A stretch of 64,000 bases of DNA from JAVKFY01 sp040223615 (GTDB lineage Bacteria > Pseudomonadota > Alphaproteobacteria > GCA-2731375), in contig JAVKFY010000037.1 of assembly GCA_040223615.1 (NCBI GenBank), positions 1 through 64,000 of the forward strand. The letters are read 5' to 3'. Positions 56,368 to 64,000 of this stretch are shown piece after piece. Position numbers and translations under genes: made by a program. Each line of letters starts with the position of its first letter. Position 1 is the stretch's first letter. The notes under the pieces were generated by a model. That model was not told the DNA's origin. It worked only from the letters and a program-made list of their open reading frames with translations, and did no database searches.

Positions 56368-57503
56368 GACTTCAACAGGTCGCGGGCAATGATCAGGCGC
56401 ATGATTTCGTTGGTTCCTTCCAGTATCTGGTGTACGCGCACGTCGCGCAGGTAACGCTCGATGGGATAGTCCATCAGGTAGCCGTAGCCGCCGTGCAGCT
56501 GCAGCGCCTCGTTGACGATGTTGAAGCCGGCGTCGGTGGCGAAGCGCTTGGCCATGGCTGCGCTGACCGTCGCGTCGGGCGCCTTGGCGTCGACCTTGGC
56601 GGCCGCGCTGCGCACCATCAGGCGCGCGGCCTCCAGCTCCGTCGCCATGTCGGCCAGGCGGAATTGCAGCGCCTGGAACTCGGCCAGCGGGCGGCCGAAT
56701 TGCTTGCGCACGCCCATGTGTTCGCGCGCCGCGTCCAGGCTTGCCCGCGCCGCACCGAGCGAGCACGAGGCGATGTTGAGCCGGCCGCCGTCCAGTCCCT
56801 GCATGGCGATCTTGAAGCCGTCGCCCTCCCCGCCGACGCAATTGGCGACCGGCACGCGGCAGTCCTCGAAGATCACGGCGGCGGTGGGCTGCGAATGCCA
56901 GCCCAGCTTCTTCTCCTGCGCGCCGAACGAGAGCCCCTTGGCGTCCTTCGGCACGACGATGCAGGAGATGCCCTTCGGCCCGTCGCCGTCGGTTCGCACC
57001 ATGCAGACATAGGCGTCGGCATGGCCGCCGCCGGAGATGAATGCCTTGGCGCCGTCCAGCACATAGTCGTCGCCGTCGCGCCGCGCCCTGGTCCGCAGGC
57101 TGGCCGCGTCGGAGCCGGCATTCGGTTCGGTCAGGCAGTAGCTGGCGAACAGCTCCATCGAGCTCAGGCCCGGCAGCCAGGTCTTGCGCAGCTTGTCGTC
57201 GGCGAAGCCGTCGATCATCCACGCCGCCATGTTGTGGATCGAGATGTAGGCGGCGGTCGACGGGCAAGCGCTGGCCAGCTCCTCGAAGATCACCGTCGCG
57301 TCGAGCCGTCCCAGGCCGGAACCGCCGACATCCTCGCGCACGTAGATGCCGCCGAAGCCGAGCGCGGCGGCCTGTCGCAAGGTCTCGACCGGGAACACGT
57401 GCTCCTGGTCCCAGCGGGCGGCATGCGGTGCCATCTCGTCGCCGGCGAACTGCCGCGCCATGGCCTGGAAGGCGCGTTGATCCTCGCTGAGCTCGTAGTC
57501 CAT
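56364..57503 (-). CDS. Acyl-CoA dehydrogenase, isobutyryl-CoA type
   Basis: The 379-residue flavoenzyme begins MDYELSEDQRAFQAMARQF. It shows CLTEPNAGSDAASL, KAFISGGGHADAYVCMVRT, FGRPLAEFQALQF, LQLHGGYGYLMDYPIERYLRDVR and a C-terminal QILEGTNEIMRLIIAR, with Glu in the last motif as catalytic base. Its neighbours, HIBCH and mmsB, make isobutyryl-CoA the likely substrate (ACAD8/IBD). The ATG 57503 is the first gene of the operon; upstream lies hemB on the other strand. Confidence 0.92.
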   Translation of the reverse strand: MDYELSEDQRAFQAMARQFAGDEMAPHAARWDQEHVFPVETLRQAAALGFGGIYVREDVGGSGLGRLDATVIFEELASACPSTAAYISIHNMAAWMIDGFADDKLRKTWLPGLSSMELFASYCLTEPNAGSDAASLRTRARRDGDDYVLDGAKAFISGGGHADAYVCMVRTDGDGPKGISCIVVPKDAKGLSFGAQEKKLGWHSQPTAAVIFEDCRVPVANCVGGEGDGFKIAMQGLDGGRLNIASCSLGAARASLDAAREHMGVRKQFGRPLAEFQALQFRLADMATELEAARLMVRSAAAKVDAKAPDATVSAAMAKRFATDAGFNIVNEALQLHGGYGYLMDYPIERYLRDVRVHQILEGTNEIMRLIIARDLLKS

Positions 57504-57592
57504 GGCGCCTGTGTTACGGAGCGGCGGCGAGCCTGTCAACGCGAGCGCGGCGCTGGTAGACTGGCGCGGTTCAGGCATCGAGGGAGAGTGTC

Positions 57593-58660
57593 ATGGCGGA
57601 CCCGGTCAACTTCCGGCGCAAGCGCAGCGAGCCGCGACCGGACACCGGCACCGATGTGGGTGATCGCCCGGCCGGCCAGTATCCGCGCGTGCGCCTGCGC
57701 CGAACCCGCCGCGACGACTGGAACCGGCGCCTGGTGGCGGAAAACCGCCTGTCGGTGAACGACCTGATTTGGCCGCTGTTTGTGATGGACGGCACCAACC
57801 GGCGCGAGCCGGTCGACTCGATGCCGGGCGTGGAACGACTGACGCCCGATCAAGTCGTCGAGGTCGCCAAGGAAGCCGCCGACCTCGGCATCCCGCTGAT
57901 CGCCCCCTTCCCGCAGATCGACCCGGCTCTCAAGACCCCGGACGGCGCCGAGGCGGTGAAGGCCGGCAACGTCATTTGCCGCACCATCGAGGCGGTGAAA
58001 GCCGCCGTGCCCGGCATCGGCGTGCTGTGCGACGCCGCGCTCGACCCGTTCACCAGCCACGGCCACGACGGCGTGATCATCGACGACTACGTCACCAACG
58101 ACGCGTCGGTGGAAATCCTGGTGCGCCAGTCGCTGCTGCAGGCCGAGGCCGGCTGCGACATCATCGCGCCGTCCGACATGATGGACGGCCGCGTCGGCGC
58201 GATCCGCGACGGCCTCGACGCCGCCGGCTTCGACGACGTGCGGATCATGAGCTACGCGGCGAAATACGCCTCGGCCTTCTACGCGCCATTCCGCGACGCC
58301 ATCGGATCGGCGTCGAACCTCGGCAAGGCCGACAAGAAGACCTACCAGATGGACCCGGCGAATTCCGATGAGGCAATCCGCGAGGTCGGCCTCGACATCG
58401 ACGAGGGCGCCGACATGGTGATGGTCAAGCCCGGAATGGCCTATCTCGACATCGTGCAGCGGGTGAAGGACACCTACGGCGTTCCCACCTTCGCCTATCA
58501 GGTCAGCGGCGAATATTCGATGCTGACCGGCGCGGCGGCCAACGGCTGGCTCGACGGCGACCGGGTGATGCTGGAGGCCCTGCTCGCCTTCAAGCGCGCC
58601 GGCGCCGACGGCATCCTCACCTACTTCGCGCGCGACGCCGCGAAGAAGCTGAAGGGCTAG
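57593..58660 (+). CDS. hemB: Delta-aminolevulinic acid dehydratase
   Basis: HemB joins two 5-aminolevulinate molecules into porphobilinogen, the step after hemA at 43.7 kb. The 355-residue protein has the two active-site lysines in MSYAAKYASAFYAPFRDA and MVMVKPGMAYLDIV. The zinc-site cysteines of E. coli are replaced: the region reads LCDAALDPFTSHGHDG, with one Cys left, so the enzyme is probably magnesium-dependent. An extended N-terminus rich in Arg precedes the barrel. It is divergent from the isobutyryl-CoA operon. Confidence 0.95.
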   Translation: MADPVNFRRKRSEPRPDTGTDVGDRPAGQYPRVRLRRTRRDDWNRRLVAENRLSVNDLIWPLFVMDGTNRREPVDSMPGVERLTPDQVVEVAKEAADLGIPLIAPFPQIDPALKTPDGAEAVKAGNVICRTIEAVKAAVPGIGVLCDAALDPFTSHGHDGVIIDDYVTNDASVEILVRQSLLQAEAGCDIIAPSDMMDGRVGAIRDGLDAAGFDDVRIMSYAAKYASAFYAPFRDAIGSASNLGKADKKTYQMDPANSDEAIREVGLDIDEGADMVMVKPGMAYLDIVQRVKDTYGVPTFAYQVSGEYSMLTGAAANGWLDGDRVMLEALLAFKRAGADGILTYFARDAAKKLKG

Positions 58661-58665
58661 GGTTT

Positions 58666-58755
58666 CGTAGCCCGCATGTCGCGAAGCGAAATGCGGGACG
58701 GAGGCGCAACCGGCACCGCCGTCCCCGGATTGCGCTGCGCTCCATCCGGATTACG
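58666..58755 (+). repeat. REP-like dispersed element with two hairpins
   Basis: The element reads CGTAGCCCGCATGTCGCGAAGCG, then AAATGCGGG, GGCGCAAC, and ends in CCGGATTGCGCTGCGCTCCA and TCCGGATTACG. CCCGCAT pairs with ATGCGGG, and CCGGAT pairs with ATCCGG, giving two hairpins in the space between hemB and the dehydrogenase gene. The type is widespread between genes in many proteobacterial genomes. A partial copy is at 27007-27043. It may double as a terminator for both convergent genes. Confidence 0.7.
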
Positions 58756-58758
58756 TCT

Positions 58759-60528
58759 CTACGCCGCCAGCAACGCCTCGGCCCGCTCCAGGCTGATCGG
58801 AGCCTCCTCCAGCAGCGCGGCGATCATGCCGGCGGAGTCGGTGCCGTGGCCCAGCGGGTCCTGCGGGCTCAGGCGATGGTCGAGCACCATGCGGGCCAGC
58901 AGCAGGCGGCGGGCGTCGCCGCCCTCGCGGCCCAGCGCCGCACCCTCGCGCACCATCAGTACTGCCGAGGTGACGTTGTAGAGCGCGTTCGACGCCTTGC
59001 GCGCCAGCGACTCGTTGCCCGACGTGGCGATCTCCTCGGCGAAGGCGACCGCCAGGTCGACGGTGCTGGCCAGTTCGCCGCGGAACTGGCCCGGCAGGCC
59101 CGGCTCGTTCTGGAGCTGGTCCAACAGCTCGTCGCCGAGATCGCGGTGCGCGCCGACCTTGGCGATGGCGCGGTTGGTGATGTCCAGCGCGTTGATGTTC
59201 GACGTGCCCTCCCAGAGCACGCCGGTATGCGCATCGCGCACCAGCTTGCCGTTGATCCAGTCCTCGATGAAGCCGTTGCCGCCGCGTACCTCCATGGCGC
59301 CGGTGGCGGCGCGAATGTTGTCGCGGCACGCGCGGTACTTCACCAGCGGTGTCAGGATCCGCACCAGCCGGTCGGCTTGCTTGTCGCCGGCCTCGGCGCG
59401 GCCGAGCTGCTGCGCCACCATCAGCACCATCGACAGCACCTGTTCGGTCGGCACCATCAGCTTCATCAGCTGCCGCCGCAGCAGTGGCTTGTCGATGATC
59501 CGCTCGCCGAAGGCGACGCGGTTCTTCGCCACCGCCATCGCCTCGTTCAGGCAGCGGCGCATCATCCCGGCGGCGCGCACGCCGTGCGACAGCCGCGAGA
59601 GATTCACCTGATCCATCATGTGCTTCAGGCCGCGTCCCGGCTCGCCCAGCATGTAGGCCACCGCGCCGTCGAACACGATCTCGCCCGAGGCCATCGACCT
59701 GGTCCCGAGCTTCGGCTTCAGCCGCACGATGCGGTAGGGGTTGCGGCTGCCGTCGTCGAGCCGGCGCGGCATCGCGAACAGGCTGAGGCCGGCGTTGCCC
59801 GGCCCGCCGTCGGCACAGCGTGCCAGTAGCAGCGCGACGTCGCCGTCGGCGCAGGAGCAGAACCACTTCTCGCCGTAGAGCCGCCACTCGCCATCCTCGT
59901 GGCGCGCCTCCAGCATGATGTTGGAGACGTCCGAGCCGCCCGTCTTCTCGGTCATGAACTGCGCGCTCATCAGGACCTTGTCCATGTCCTGGCTGTGCAT
60001 GCCCGGCAGGAAGCGCTGCTTGGTCGCGTCGTCGCCGTAGCGCTCGATCAGCATCGCCGAGGTGTCGGTCACCGAGATCGGGCACATCAGCCCGAACTCG
60101 GACTGCGTGAAGATGTACTGGAATACGTACTTGGCGATCGGCGGTACCCGCTCTGGCCAGCCGAGCACGCCCGGCGTGCGCGACATGCAGTGGATCCCGA
60201 ACTCGCCAAAGCCGATACGCTCCATCTCGCGGTAGGCCGGATGGAACTCGACCCAGTCGGAGTCCTCGCCGCGCCGGTTGCGCGCGTGCAGGATCGGCTC
60301 GTGCCGGTCGGCCAGCCGCGACAGCTCGTCCAGCCGGTCGCCGGCGATGGCGCCGAGCCGGTCATAATGCGGTCTCAGGTGCGCCAGCAGGTCGCCGTCC
60401 ATGTACAGCGGCAGCAGCGATCGCAGACTGGCGTCCAGATCATAGAAATTCTCGCCGACACAGTCGGGCGCGACCCAGTCGTTCAGGGCCTTGGGCAGGG
60501 CGACAGGTCGCGGGTCGACGAGAGTCAT
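58759..60528 (-). CDS. AidB-like acyl-CoA dehydrogenase
   Basis: The 589-residue flavoenzyme is longer than ordinary acyl-CoA dehydrogenases and has the large C-terminal helical part of the AidB type. AQFMTEKTGGSDVSNIM, EKWFCSCADGDVALLLAR, MMDQVNLSRLSHGVRAAGMMRR and GAMEVRGGNGFIEDWINGKLVRDAHTG, then LWEGTSNINALDI are visible. AidB is linked to alkylation stress and may bind DNA; whether this one does is unknown. ATG 60528 has AAGGAG nine bases upstream; the ATG ten codons earlier lies before that site. The LysR gene is divergent. Confidence 0.88.
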   Translation of the reverse strand: MTLVDPRPVALPKALNDWVAPDCVGENFYDLDASLRSLLPLYMDGDLLAHLRPHYDRLGAIAGDRLDELSRLADRHEPILHARNRRGEDSDWVEFHPAYREMERIGFGEFGIHCMSRTPGVLGWPERVPPIAKYVFQYIFTQSEFGLMCPISVTDTSAMLIERYGDDATKQRFLPGMHSQDMDKVLMSAQFMTEKTGGSDVSNIMLEARHEDGEWRLYGEKWFCSCADGDVALLLARCADGGPGNAGLSLFAMPRRLDDGSRNPYRIVRLKPKLGTRSMASGEIVFDGAVAYMLGEPGRGLKHMMDQVNLSRLSHGVRAAGMMRRCLNEAMAVAKNRVAFGERIIDKPLLRRQLMKLMVPTEQVLSMVLMVAQQLGRAEAGDKQADRLVRILTPLVKYRACRDNIRAATGAMEVRGGNGFIEDWINGKLVRDAHTGVLWEGTSNINALDITNRAIAKVGAHRDLGDELLDQLQNEPGLPGQFRGELASTVDLAVAFAEEIATSGNESLARKASNALYNVTSAVLMVREGAALGREGGDARRLLLARMVLDHRLSPQDPLGHGTDSAGMIAALLEEAPISLERAEALLAA

Positions 60529-60607
60529 GATGGCGTGCTCCTTGGGAATATTTCGCAAGTCATCGCCACATCAGGCTCGCGGCGCAACCGAATTTCTCGT
60601 AACATGG

Positions 60608-60624
60608 ATTGAGCAAAACTCAAT
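60608..60624. promoter_or_regulatory. LysR-type operator between the AidB-like gene and lysR
   Basis: ATTGAG (60608-60613), five bases CAAAA, then CTCAAT (60619-60624) is a perfect palindrome containing a T-N11-A core. It lies 17 bases before the lysR start and 80 bases from the divergent dehydrogenase start, the classic arrangement for a self-regulating LysR protein that controls its neighbour. Confidence 0.65.
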
Positions 60625-60640
60625 CAACAACGAACGCGAA

Positions 60641-61525
60641 ATGCCGGTTCTGCCTTCTACACAAGCGCTTCGTGCCTTTGAAGCGGCGGCGCGTTATTTG
60701 AGCTTTCAGCAAGCGGCCGCGAGCCTCAATCTGACGCCTGGCGCGATCAGCCGCCAGATTCAGTCGCTGGAGGCCTTGCTGGGCCAACCGCTGTTCCTGC
60801 GCCGGCACAAGCAGGTCGAGCTGACCCGCGCCGGCCGCGCCTATCTCGACGAGATCCGCGCGCCGCTGGCGCAGCTCGCCGCCGCCACCCAGCGTGTGCG
60901 CGGCGGCGCCGTCGGTACCGAGCTGTCGATCTGGACCAACCCGACCTTCGCGCTGCGCTGGTTCATCCCGCGCTGGAGCGGCCTCTACGCGCGCCACCCG
61001 GACATCGATATCCGCCTGACCACGTCGCTGGCGCCGGTCGACTTCGGCCGCGACGACATCGACCTGGCAGTGCAGGTCACCGACGGCCGCAACCTGGCCG
61101 CCGGCCTGCGCGCCGAGCCCCTGGTCGCCGTCACGCTGACGCCGGTCTGCGCGCCGGCCCTCGCCGAACGCCTGCATGCGCCGAGCGACCTGGCCGGCGT
61201 CACCTTGCTGCACAGCGATCCGCGGCCGCAGGACTGGCCGCGCTGGCTGCAGTTCGCCGGCATCGAAGGCATCGATGCCAGCCGTGGTCTGCGGTTCGAG
61301 AGTACCAACCTGGCGCTGCAGGCCGCCATCGAGGGTCTGGGTGTGGCGGTCGGCATCGTCGCGCTGATCGGCGACGACCTCGCCGCCGGCCGGCTGGCGC
61401 AACCCTATGCCCCGGTCCGCCGCACCGCGCGGCCGTTCCAGCTCATCTATCCGCAGGCCCGCGCCGGCGACCCCAAGCTGACCGCCTGCCGCGACTGGCT
61501 GCTGGCCGAGGCCGCGGCGGCCTGA
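60641..61525 (+). CDS. LysR family transcriptional regulator (GcvA-like)
   Basis: The 294-residue protein has the N-terminal helix-turn-helix PSTQALRAFEAAARYLSFQQAAASLNLTPGAISRQIQSLE (residues 4-42, quoted in part: LSFQQAAASLNLTPGAISRQ) and a GcvA-type effector domain from about residue 90. The region ALRWFIPRWSGLYARHPDIDIRL is common in this branch. The ATG 60641 is 17 bases behind the palindrome; the frame is open earlier but would cover the operator and the dehydrogenase start. Likely regulator of the AidB-like gene. Confidence 0.92.
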   Translation: MPVLPSTQALRAFEAAARYLSFQQAAASLNLTPGAISRQIQSLEALLGQPLFLRRHKQVELTRAGRAYLDEIRAPLAQLAAATQRVRGGAVGTELSIWTNPTFALRWFIPRWSGLYARHPDIDIRLTTSLAPVDFGRDDIDLAVQVTDGRNLAAGLRAEPLVAVTLTPVCAPALAERLHAPSDLAGVTLLHSDPRPQDWPRWLQFAGIEGIDASRGLRFESTNLALQAAIEGLGVAVGIVALIGDDLAAGRLAQPYAPVRRTARPFQLIYPQARAGDPKLTACRDWLLAEAAAA

Positions 61526-61529
61526 GGCG

Positions 61530-61796
61530 CTACTTGCGCGCGACCAGGAACTTCACCCCGGCGCCACCGACGGTCTCCTTGTGCGGGATACCGGCATCGA
61601 GCGCGAAGGTGTCGCCGGCACGGCACGTGGTGGTGCCGTCGGCGCACTCGATGGTCAGTTCGCCATCCAGCACCAGCGCCGAGGCGGAGAAGTCATGCGT
61701 GTGGTCGTCGTTCACCGTGCCGGCCGCCCACTCGCGCACCGCGAACTCGGTGTAGCCCTCTGCCTCGCGGGCAGCCTTGAATGCCTGTTGGTCCAT
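61530..61796 (-). CDS. Small cupin-domain protein
   Basis: The 88-residue protein is a minimal cupin: NDDHTHDFSASALVLDGELTI gives two His of motif 1, and CRAGDTFALDAGIPHKETVG gives motif 2 with one His. Such short cupins bind a metal and a small ligand; function unknown. It lies four bases from the lysR stop, convergent, and is on the same strand as the RcnB-like gene. Confidence 0.85.
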   Translation of the reverse strand: MDQQAFKAAREAEGYTEFAVREWAAGTVNDDHTHDFSASALVLDGELTIECADGTTTCRAGDTFALDAGIPHKETVGGAGVKFLVARK

Positions 61797-61820
61797 GACC
61801 GCGCTCCTCGCTCTCGCTTT

Positions 61821-62156
61821 TCATATACCCTTCGCCGCGCGCTCCACGGCGTCGATGGCCTTGATCACCTGACGCGTCGCCTCGGCGATCAGCACCAGGT
61901 CGTTGTCGATCTCTACCCACCTGCGCCCGTCGCCCGGCGGCTCCAGCACGATGATGACCTTCTTCGGCACCTCGCGCCAGACCACCTCCCGCGGCACCGG
62001 CTTGCCGACCTCGTAGCGTTTCTTCGCCTGGCCCGGCGGCAGGCAGCCATTGTTCTTCTTGGCTAGACCCGGGGGACAACCGTTCTTCTGCGGCTGCGCC
62101 ACTGCGCCGGCGCCGATCAGAACACCCGCCAGCAACACGGCGCACAAACGCAACAT
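61821..62156 (-). CDS. Small secreted protein with NGCPPGLAKK repeats (RcnB-like)
   Basis: The 111-residue precursor has a signal peptide (MLRLCAVLLAGVLIGAGAVA). The mature start contains a repeated motif: NGCPPGLAKK and NGCLPPGQAKK, then YEVGKPVPREVVW. This Pro-Pro-Gly-x-Ala-Lys-Lys pattern occurs in RcnB-like and other periplasmic proteins of alphaproteobacteria, but the function here is unknown. The two Cys could form a disulfide or bind metal. Confidence 0.7.
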   Translation of the reverse strand: MLRLCAVLLAGVLIGAGAVAQPQKNGCPPGLAKKNNGCLPPGQAKKRYEVGKPVPREVVWREVPKKVIIVLEPPGDGRRWVEIDNDLVLIAEATRQVIKAIDAVERAAKGI

Positions 62157-62169
62157 CGCTCTACTCCTG

Positions 62170-63093
62170 CTACTTCTTTCGCTTCGCTTTCGGCTTCAGC
62201 TTCTTCTTCAGCTCCGGCGGCCGCACCTCCTGCAGCCGCGCCATCAGCGCCGAGGTGTCCCAACGCCGGCCGCCCAGCGCCTCGACCTCGGCATAGAACT
62301 GGTCGACCAGTGCCGCGACCGGCAGCGAGATGCCCATGCTCTTGGCCTCGGCCATGCAGATCGACAGATCCTTGCGCATCCACTCCACGGCGAAACCGTG
62401 GTCGTAGTGGTCAGCCAGCATGGTCTTGTAGCGGTTCTCCATCTGCCACGACTGCGCCGCGCCCTTGGAGATGGTCTCGACCACCTGCTCGCCGTCCAGG
62501 CCGGCGCAGACCGCGAAGTTCAACGCCTCCGACAGCCCCTGCACGACGCCGGCGATGCAGATCTGGTTCACCATCTTGGTGAGCTGACCGGCGCCGGCCG
62601 CACCCAGCAACTGGCAGGCGCGGGCATAGCTGTCGATCACCGGGCTGGCCTTGGCGAAGTCCGACTTGGTGCCGCCGCACATCACCGTCAGAACGCCATT
62701 CTCGGCACCGGCCTGGCCGCCGGAGACCGGGGCGTCGATGAAGCCCGAGCCCTGCTTCTTGGCGGCGACGGCGAGTTCTCGGGCGATGTCGGCCGAGGCG
62801 GTGGTGTGGTCGACGAAGACGCAGCCCTTGCCGAGTCCGGCGAAGATGCCGTCCTTGCCGTAGACGATCTCGCGCAGATCCTTGTCGGCGCCAACGCAGG
62901 CGAATACCAGCGTGTTGCCCTTGGCCGCCTCGCGCGGCGTCTTGGCGACCTTGCCGCCATGCTGCTTGGCCCACTTGTTCGCCTTGGCGACGTTGCGGTT
63001 GTAGACCGTTACCTGGTGACCCTTGGCGGCCAGATGGCCGGCCATCGGATAGCCCATGACGCCGAGGCCGACGAACGCGACGCGCTCTCCCAT
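62170..63093 (-). CDS. NAD(P)-dependent beta-hydroxyacid dehydrogenase
   Basis: The 307-residue protein belongs to the 3-hydroxyisobutyrate/tartronate semialdehyde dehydrogenase family. VAFVGLGVMGYPMAGHL binds NAD, DAPVSGGQAGAENGVL contacts substrate, and the catalytic lysine lies in GAGQLTKMVNQICIAG (about residue 176). A Lys-rich tail (KKKLKPKAKRKK) is unusual. The true substrate is unknown; glyoxylate-type or hydroxybutyrate-type acids are possible. It is separate from mmsB at 54.4 kb. Confidence 0.9.
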   Translation of the reverse strand: MGERVAFVGLGVMGYPMAGHLAAKGHQVTVYNRNVAKANKWAKQHGGKVAKTPREAAKGNTLVFACVGADKDLREIVYGKDGIFAGLGKGCVFVDHTTASADIARELAVAAKKQGSGFIDAPVSGGQAGAENGVLTVMCGGTKSDFAKASPVIDSYARACQLLGAAGAGQLTKMVNQICIAGVVQGLSEALNFAVCAGLDGEQVVETISKGAAQSWQMENRYKTMLADHYDHGFAVEWMRKDLSICMAEAKSMGISLPVAALVDQFYAEVEALGGRRWDTSALMARLQEVRPPELKKKLKPKAKRKK

Positions 63094-63227
63094 GCGTGAA
63101 CACTCCCTTGTGTTTGTGTCTCGTTTCCCTGATGCGTCTTCTACACGGCTTGCCGGCGGCCCGGAAGGCCGGGTTGACCGTGCGCGTGGGCTTTGTTACG
63201 CGCCGCCGGCAGGGAGCGGTGGATACG

Positions 63228-64000
63228 ATGCGCTGGGTGATCCGAGGGCTGATCGGCGTCGTGCTGTTGGCGGTGGCAACCGTCGGCGGCGGTTACTTGG
63301 CCGCGCGCAGCTCGCTGCCGAACTACGAGGGCCGCGTCGCGGTCACAGGCCTGCGCGGGCCGGTGGAGGTCATGCGCGATCGCCACGCCATCCCGCACAT
63401 TGTCGCCGACAGCCGCGAGGACGCGCTGTTCGGCCTCGGCTACGTCCATGCCCAGGACCGCCTGTGGCAGATGGAGATGAGCCGGCGCATCGGCCACGGC
63501 CGCCTGTCGGAAATGCTGGGCGCGGCTACCCTGCCGGTCGACCGGTTGCTGCGCGGCTTCGACTTCCGCGCCGTGGCGCAGGCCAACCTGGATCGCGCCA
63601 GCGACGAAACCAAGGCCGGCTTCGAGGCCTATGCCCGCGGCGTCAACGCCTACCTGGAGACTCGCGAAGGCCTGCTGCCGCCGGAATTCCTGATCCTGGG
63701 CGTCGAGCCGGCGCCGTGGCGGCCGATCGACAGCGCGATCTGGACCAAGGTGATGGCGCTCGACCTGTCGACCAGCTGGTTCGCCGAGCTGCAGCGCTAT
63801 GCGCTCAGCGACCGGCTCGACCCGGCGCAGCTCGAGGACCTGTTCACGCCGATCCGCAGCCCGCTGCAAAATGGCATCCTCGACCTGGAATCCGCCGGGG
63901 TGCCGCCGCCCGGCCAGGCACCGGTGCAGGATGGTGCTCGTCCGCAAGCCAGCTCGGCGGCCTCCAACAACTGGGTGGTCGACGGCCAACGCACCGCGAC
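63228..64000 (+). CDS. Penicillin acylase family (S45) protein, partial
   Basis: The frame opens MRWVIRGLIGVVLLAVATVG, a signal anchor, and runs off the window after about 257 residues. HAIPHIVADSREDALFGLGYVHAQDRLWQMEM is the typical alpha-chain start of Ntn hydrolases of the penicillin acylase and acyl-homoserine-lactone acylase type. The self-cleavage site and nucleophile Ser lie in SSAASNNWVVDGQRT (about residue 248). The remainder, including most of the beta chain, is outside. Substrate class cannot be told. Confidence 0.92.
   Translation, partial: MRWVIRGLIGVVLLAVATVGGGYLAARSSLPNYEGRVAVTGLRGPVEVMRDRHAIPHIVADSREDALFGLGYVHAQDRLWQMEMSRRIGHGRLSEMLGAATLPVDRLLRGFDFRAVAQANLDRASDETKAGFEAYARGVNAYLETREGLLPPEFLILGVEPAPWRPIDSAIWTKVMALDLSTSWFAELQRYALSDRLDPAQLEDLFTPIRSPLQNGILDLESAGVPPPGQAPVQDGARPQASSAASNNWVVDGQRTA

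Overview
The window is high-GC chromosomal DNA of an alphaproteobacterium, probably from the Rhodospirillales or a nearby lineage. The evidence is a C4-type 5-aminolevulinate synthase, a MucR/Ros regulator, and the gene orders bamE / cyt c chaperone / DUF177 / rpmF / plsX / fabH / ihfA / merR / tRNA-Pro and glyA-nrdR-ribD-ribE-ribB-ribH-nusB-thiL, which are typical of that class. Genus and species cannot be named from the sequence alone.

Layout. 1-10.1 kb: a leftward narK-narG-narH-narJ-narI-ppiC operon for respiratory nitrate reduction, with four-base ATGA overlaps between genes and a perfect FNR box in front. Its last gene is cut short by what looks like an insertion-sequence end. 10.1-11.4 kb: a decayed DNA methyltransferase fragment and two small genes. 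11.5-14.1 kb: a TPP riboswitch and a ThiZXY-type pyrimidine importer. 14.1-25.9 kb: unlinked metabolic and transport genes (VanZ-like, GMC oxidoreductase, crotonase, MetY, transporters, proline racemase family, a large membrane protein, CutA). 25.8-32 kb: heme A synthase, tRNA-Pro and the merR-ihfA-fabH-plsX-rpmF housekeeping block, then bamE. 32-43.8 kb: membrane H+-pyrophosphatase, then thiL, riboflavin, nrdR and glyA genes, a mucR-type regulator and a small conserved gene. 43.7-51.2 kb: hemA, ridA, glutaryl-CoA dehydrogenase, transport and hydrolase genes, an M48 protease, a luciferase-like oxidoreductase and a von Willebrand protein. 51.3-52.7 kb: a small leader-type peptide followed by a radical SAM/SPASM enzyme. 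52.6-57.5 kb: a valine-degradation operon with a MarR regulator and a second glyA. 57.6-64 kb: hemB, an AidB-like dehydrogenase with a divergent LysR regulator, small secreted and cupin proteins, a beta-hydroxyacid dehydrogenase, and the start of a penicillin-acylase-type hydrolase cut by the window edge.

Together the genes describe a respiring cell able to use nitrate under low oxygen, making heme (hemA, hemB, ctaA), riboflavin and thiamine (salvage plus thiL), and degrading branched-chain amino acids and lysine-type acyl-CoAs. The most novel-looking item is the two-gene peptide/radical SAM pair at 51.3-52.7 kb, a candidate ribosomally made, modified peptide pathway with a cysteine-free core. 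Other points of note are a MucR protein lacking both zinc histidines, a RibB with a cysteine-less cyclohydrolase II domain, a ctaA gene with no ordinary start codon outside the adjacent tRNA gene, and several inverted repeats placed between divergent genes.
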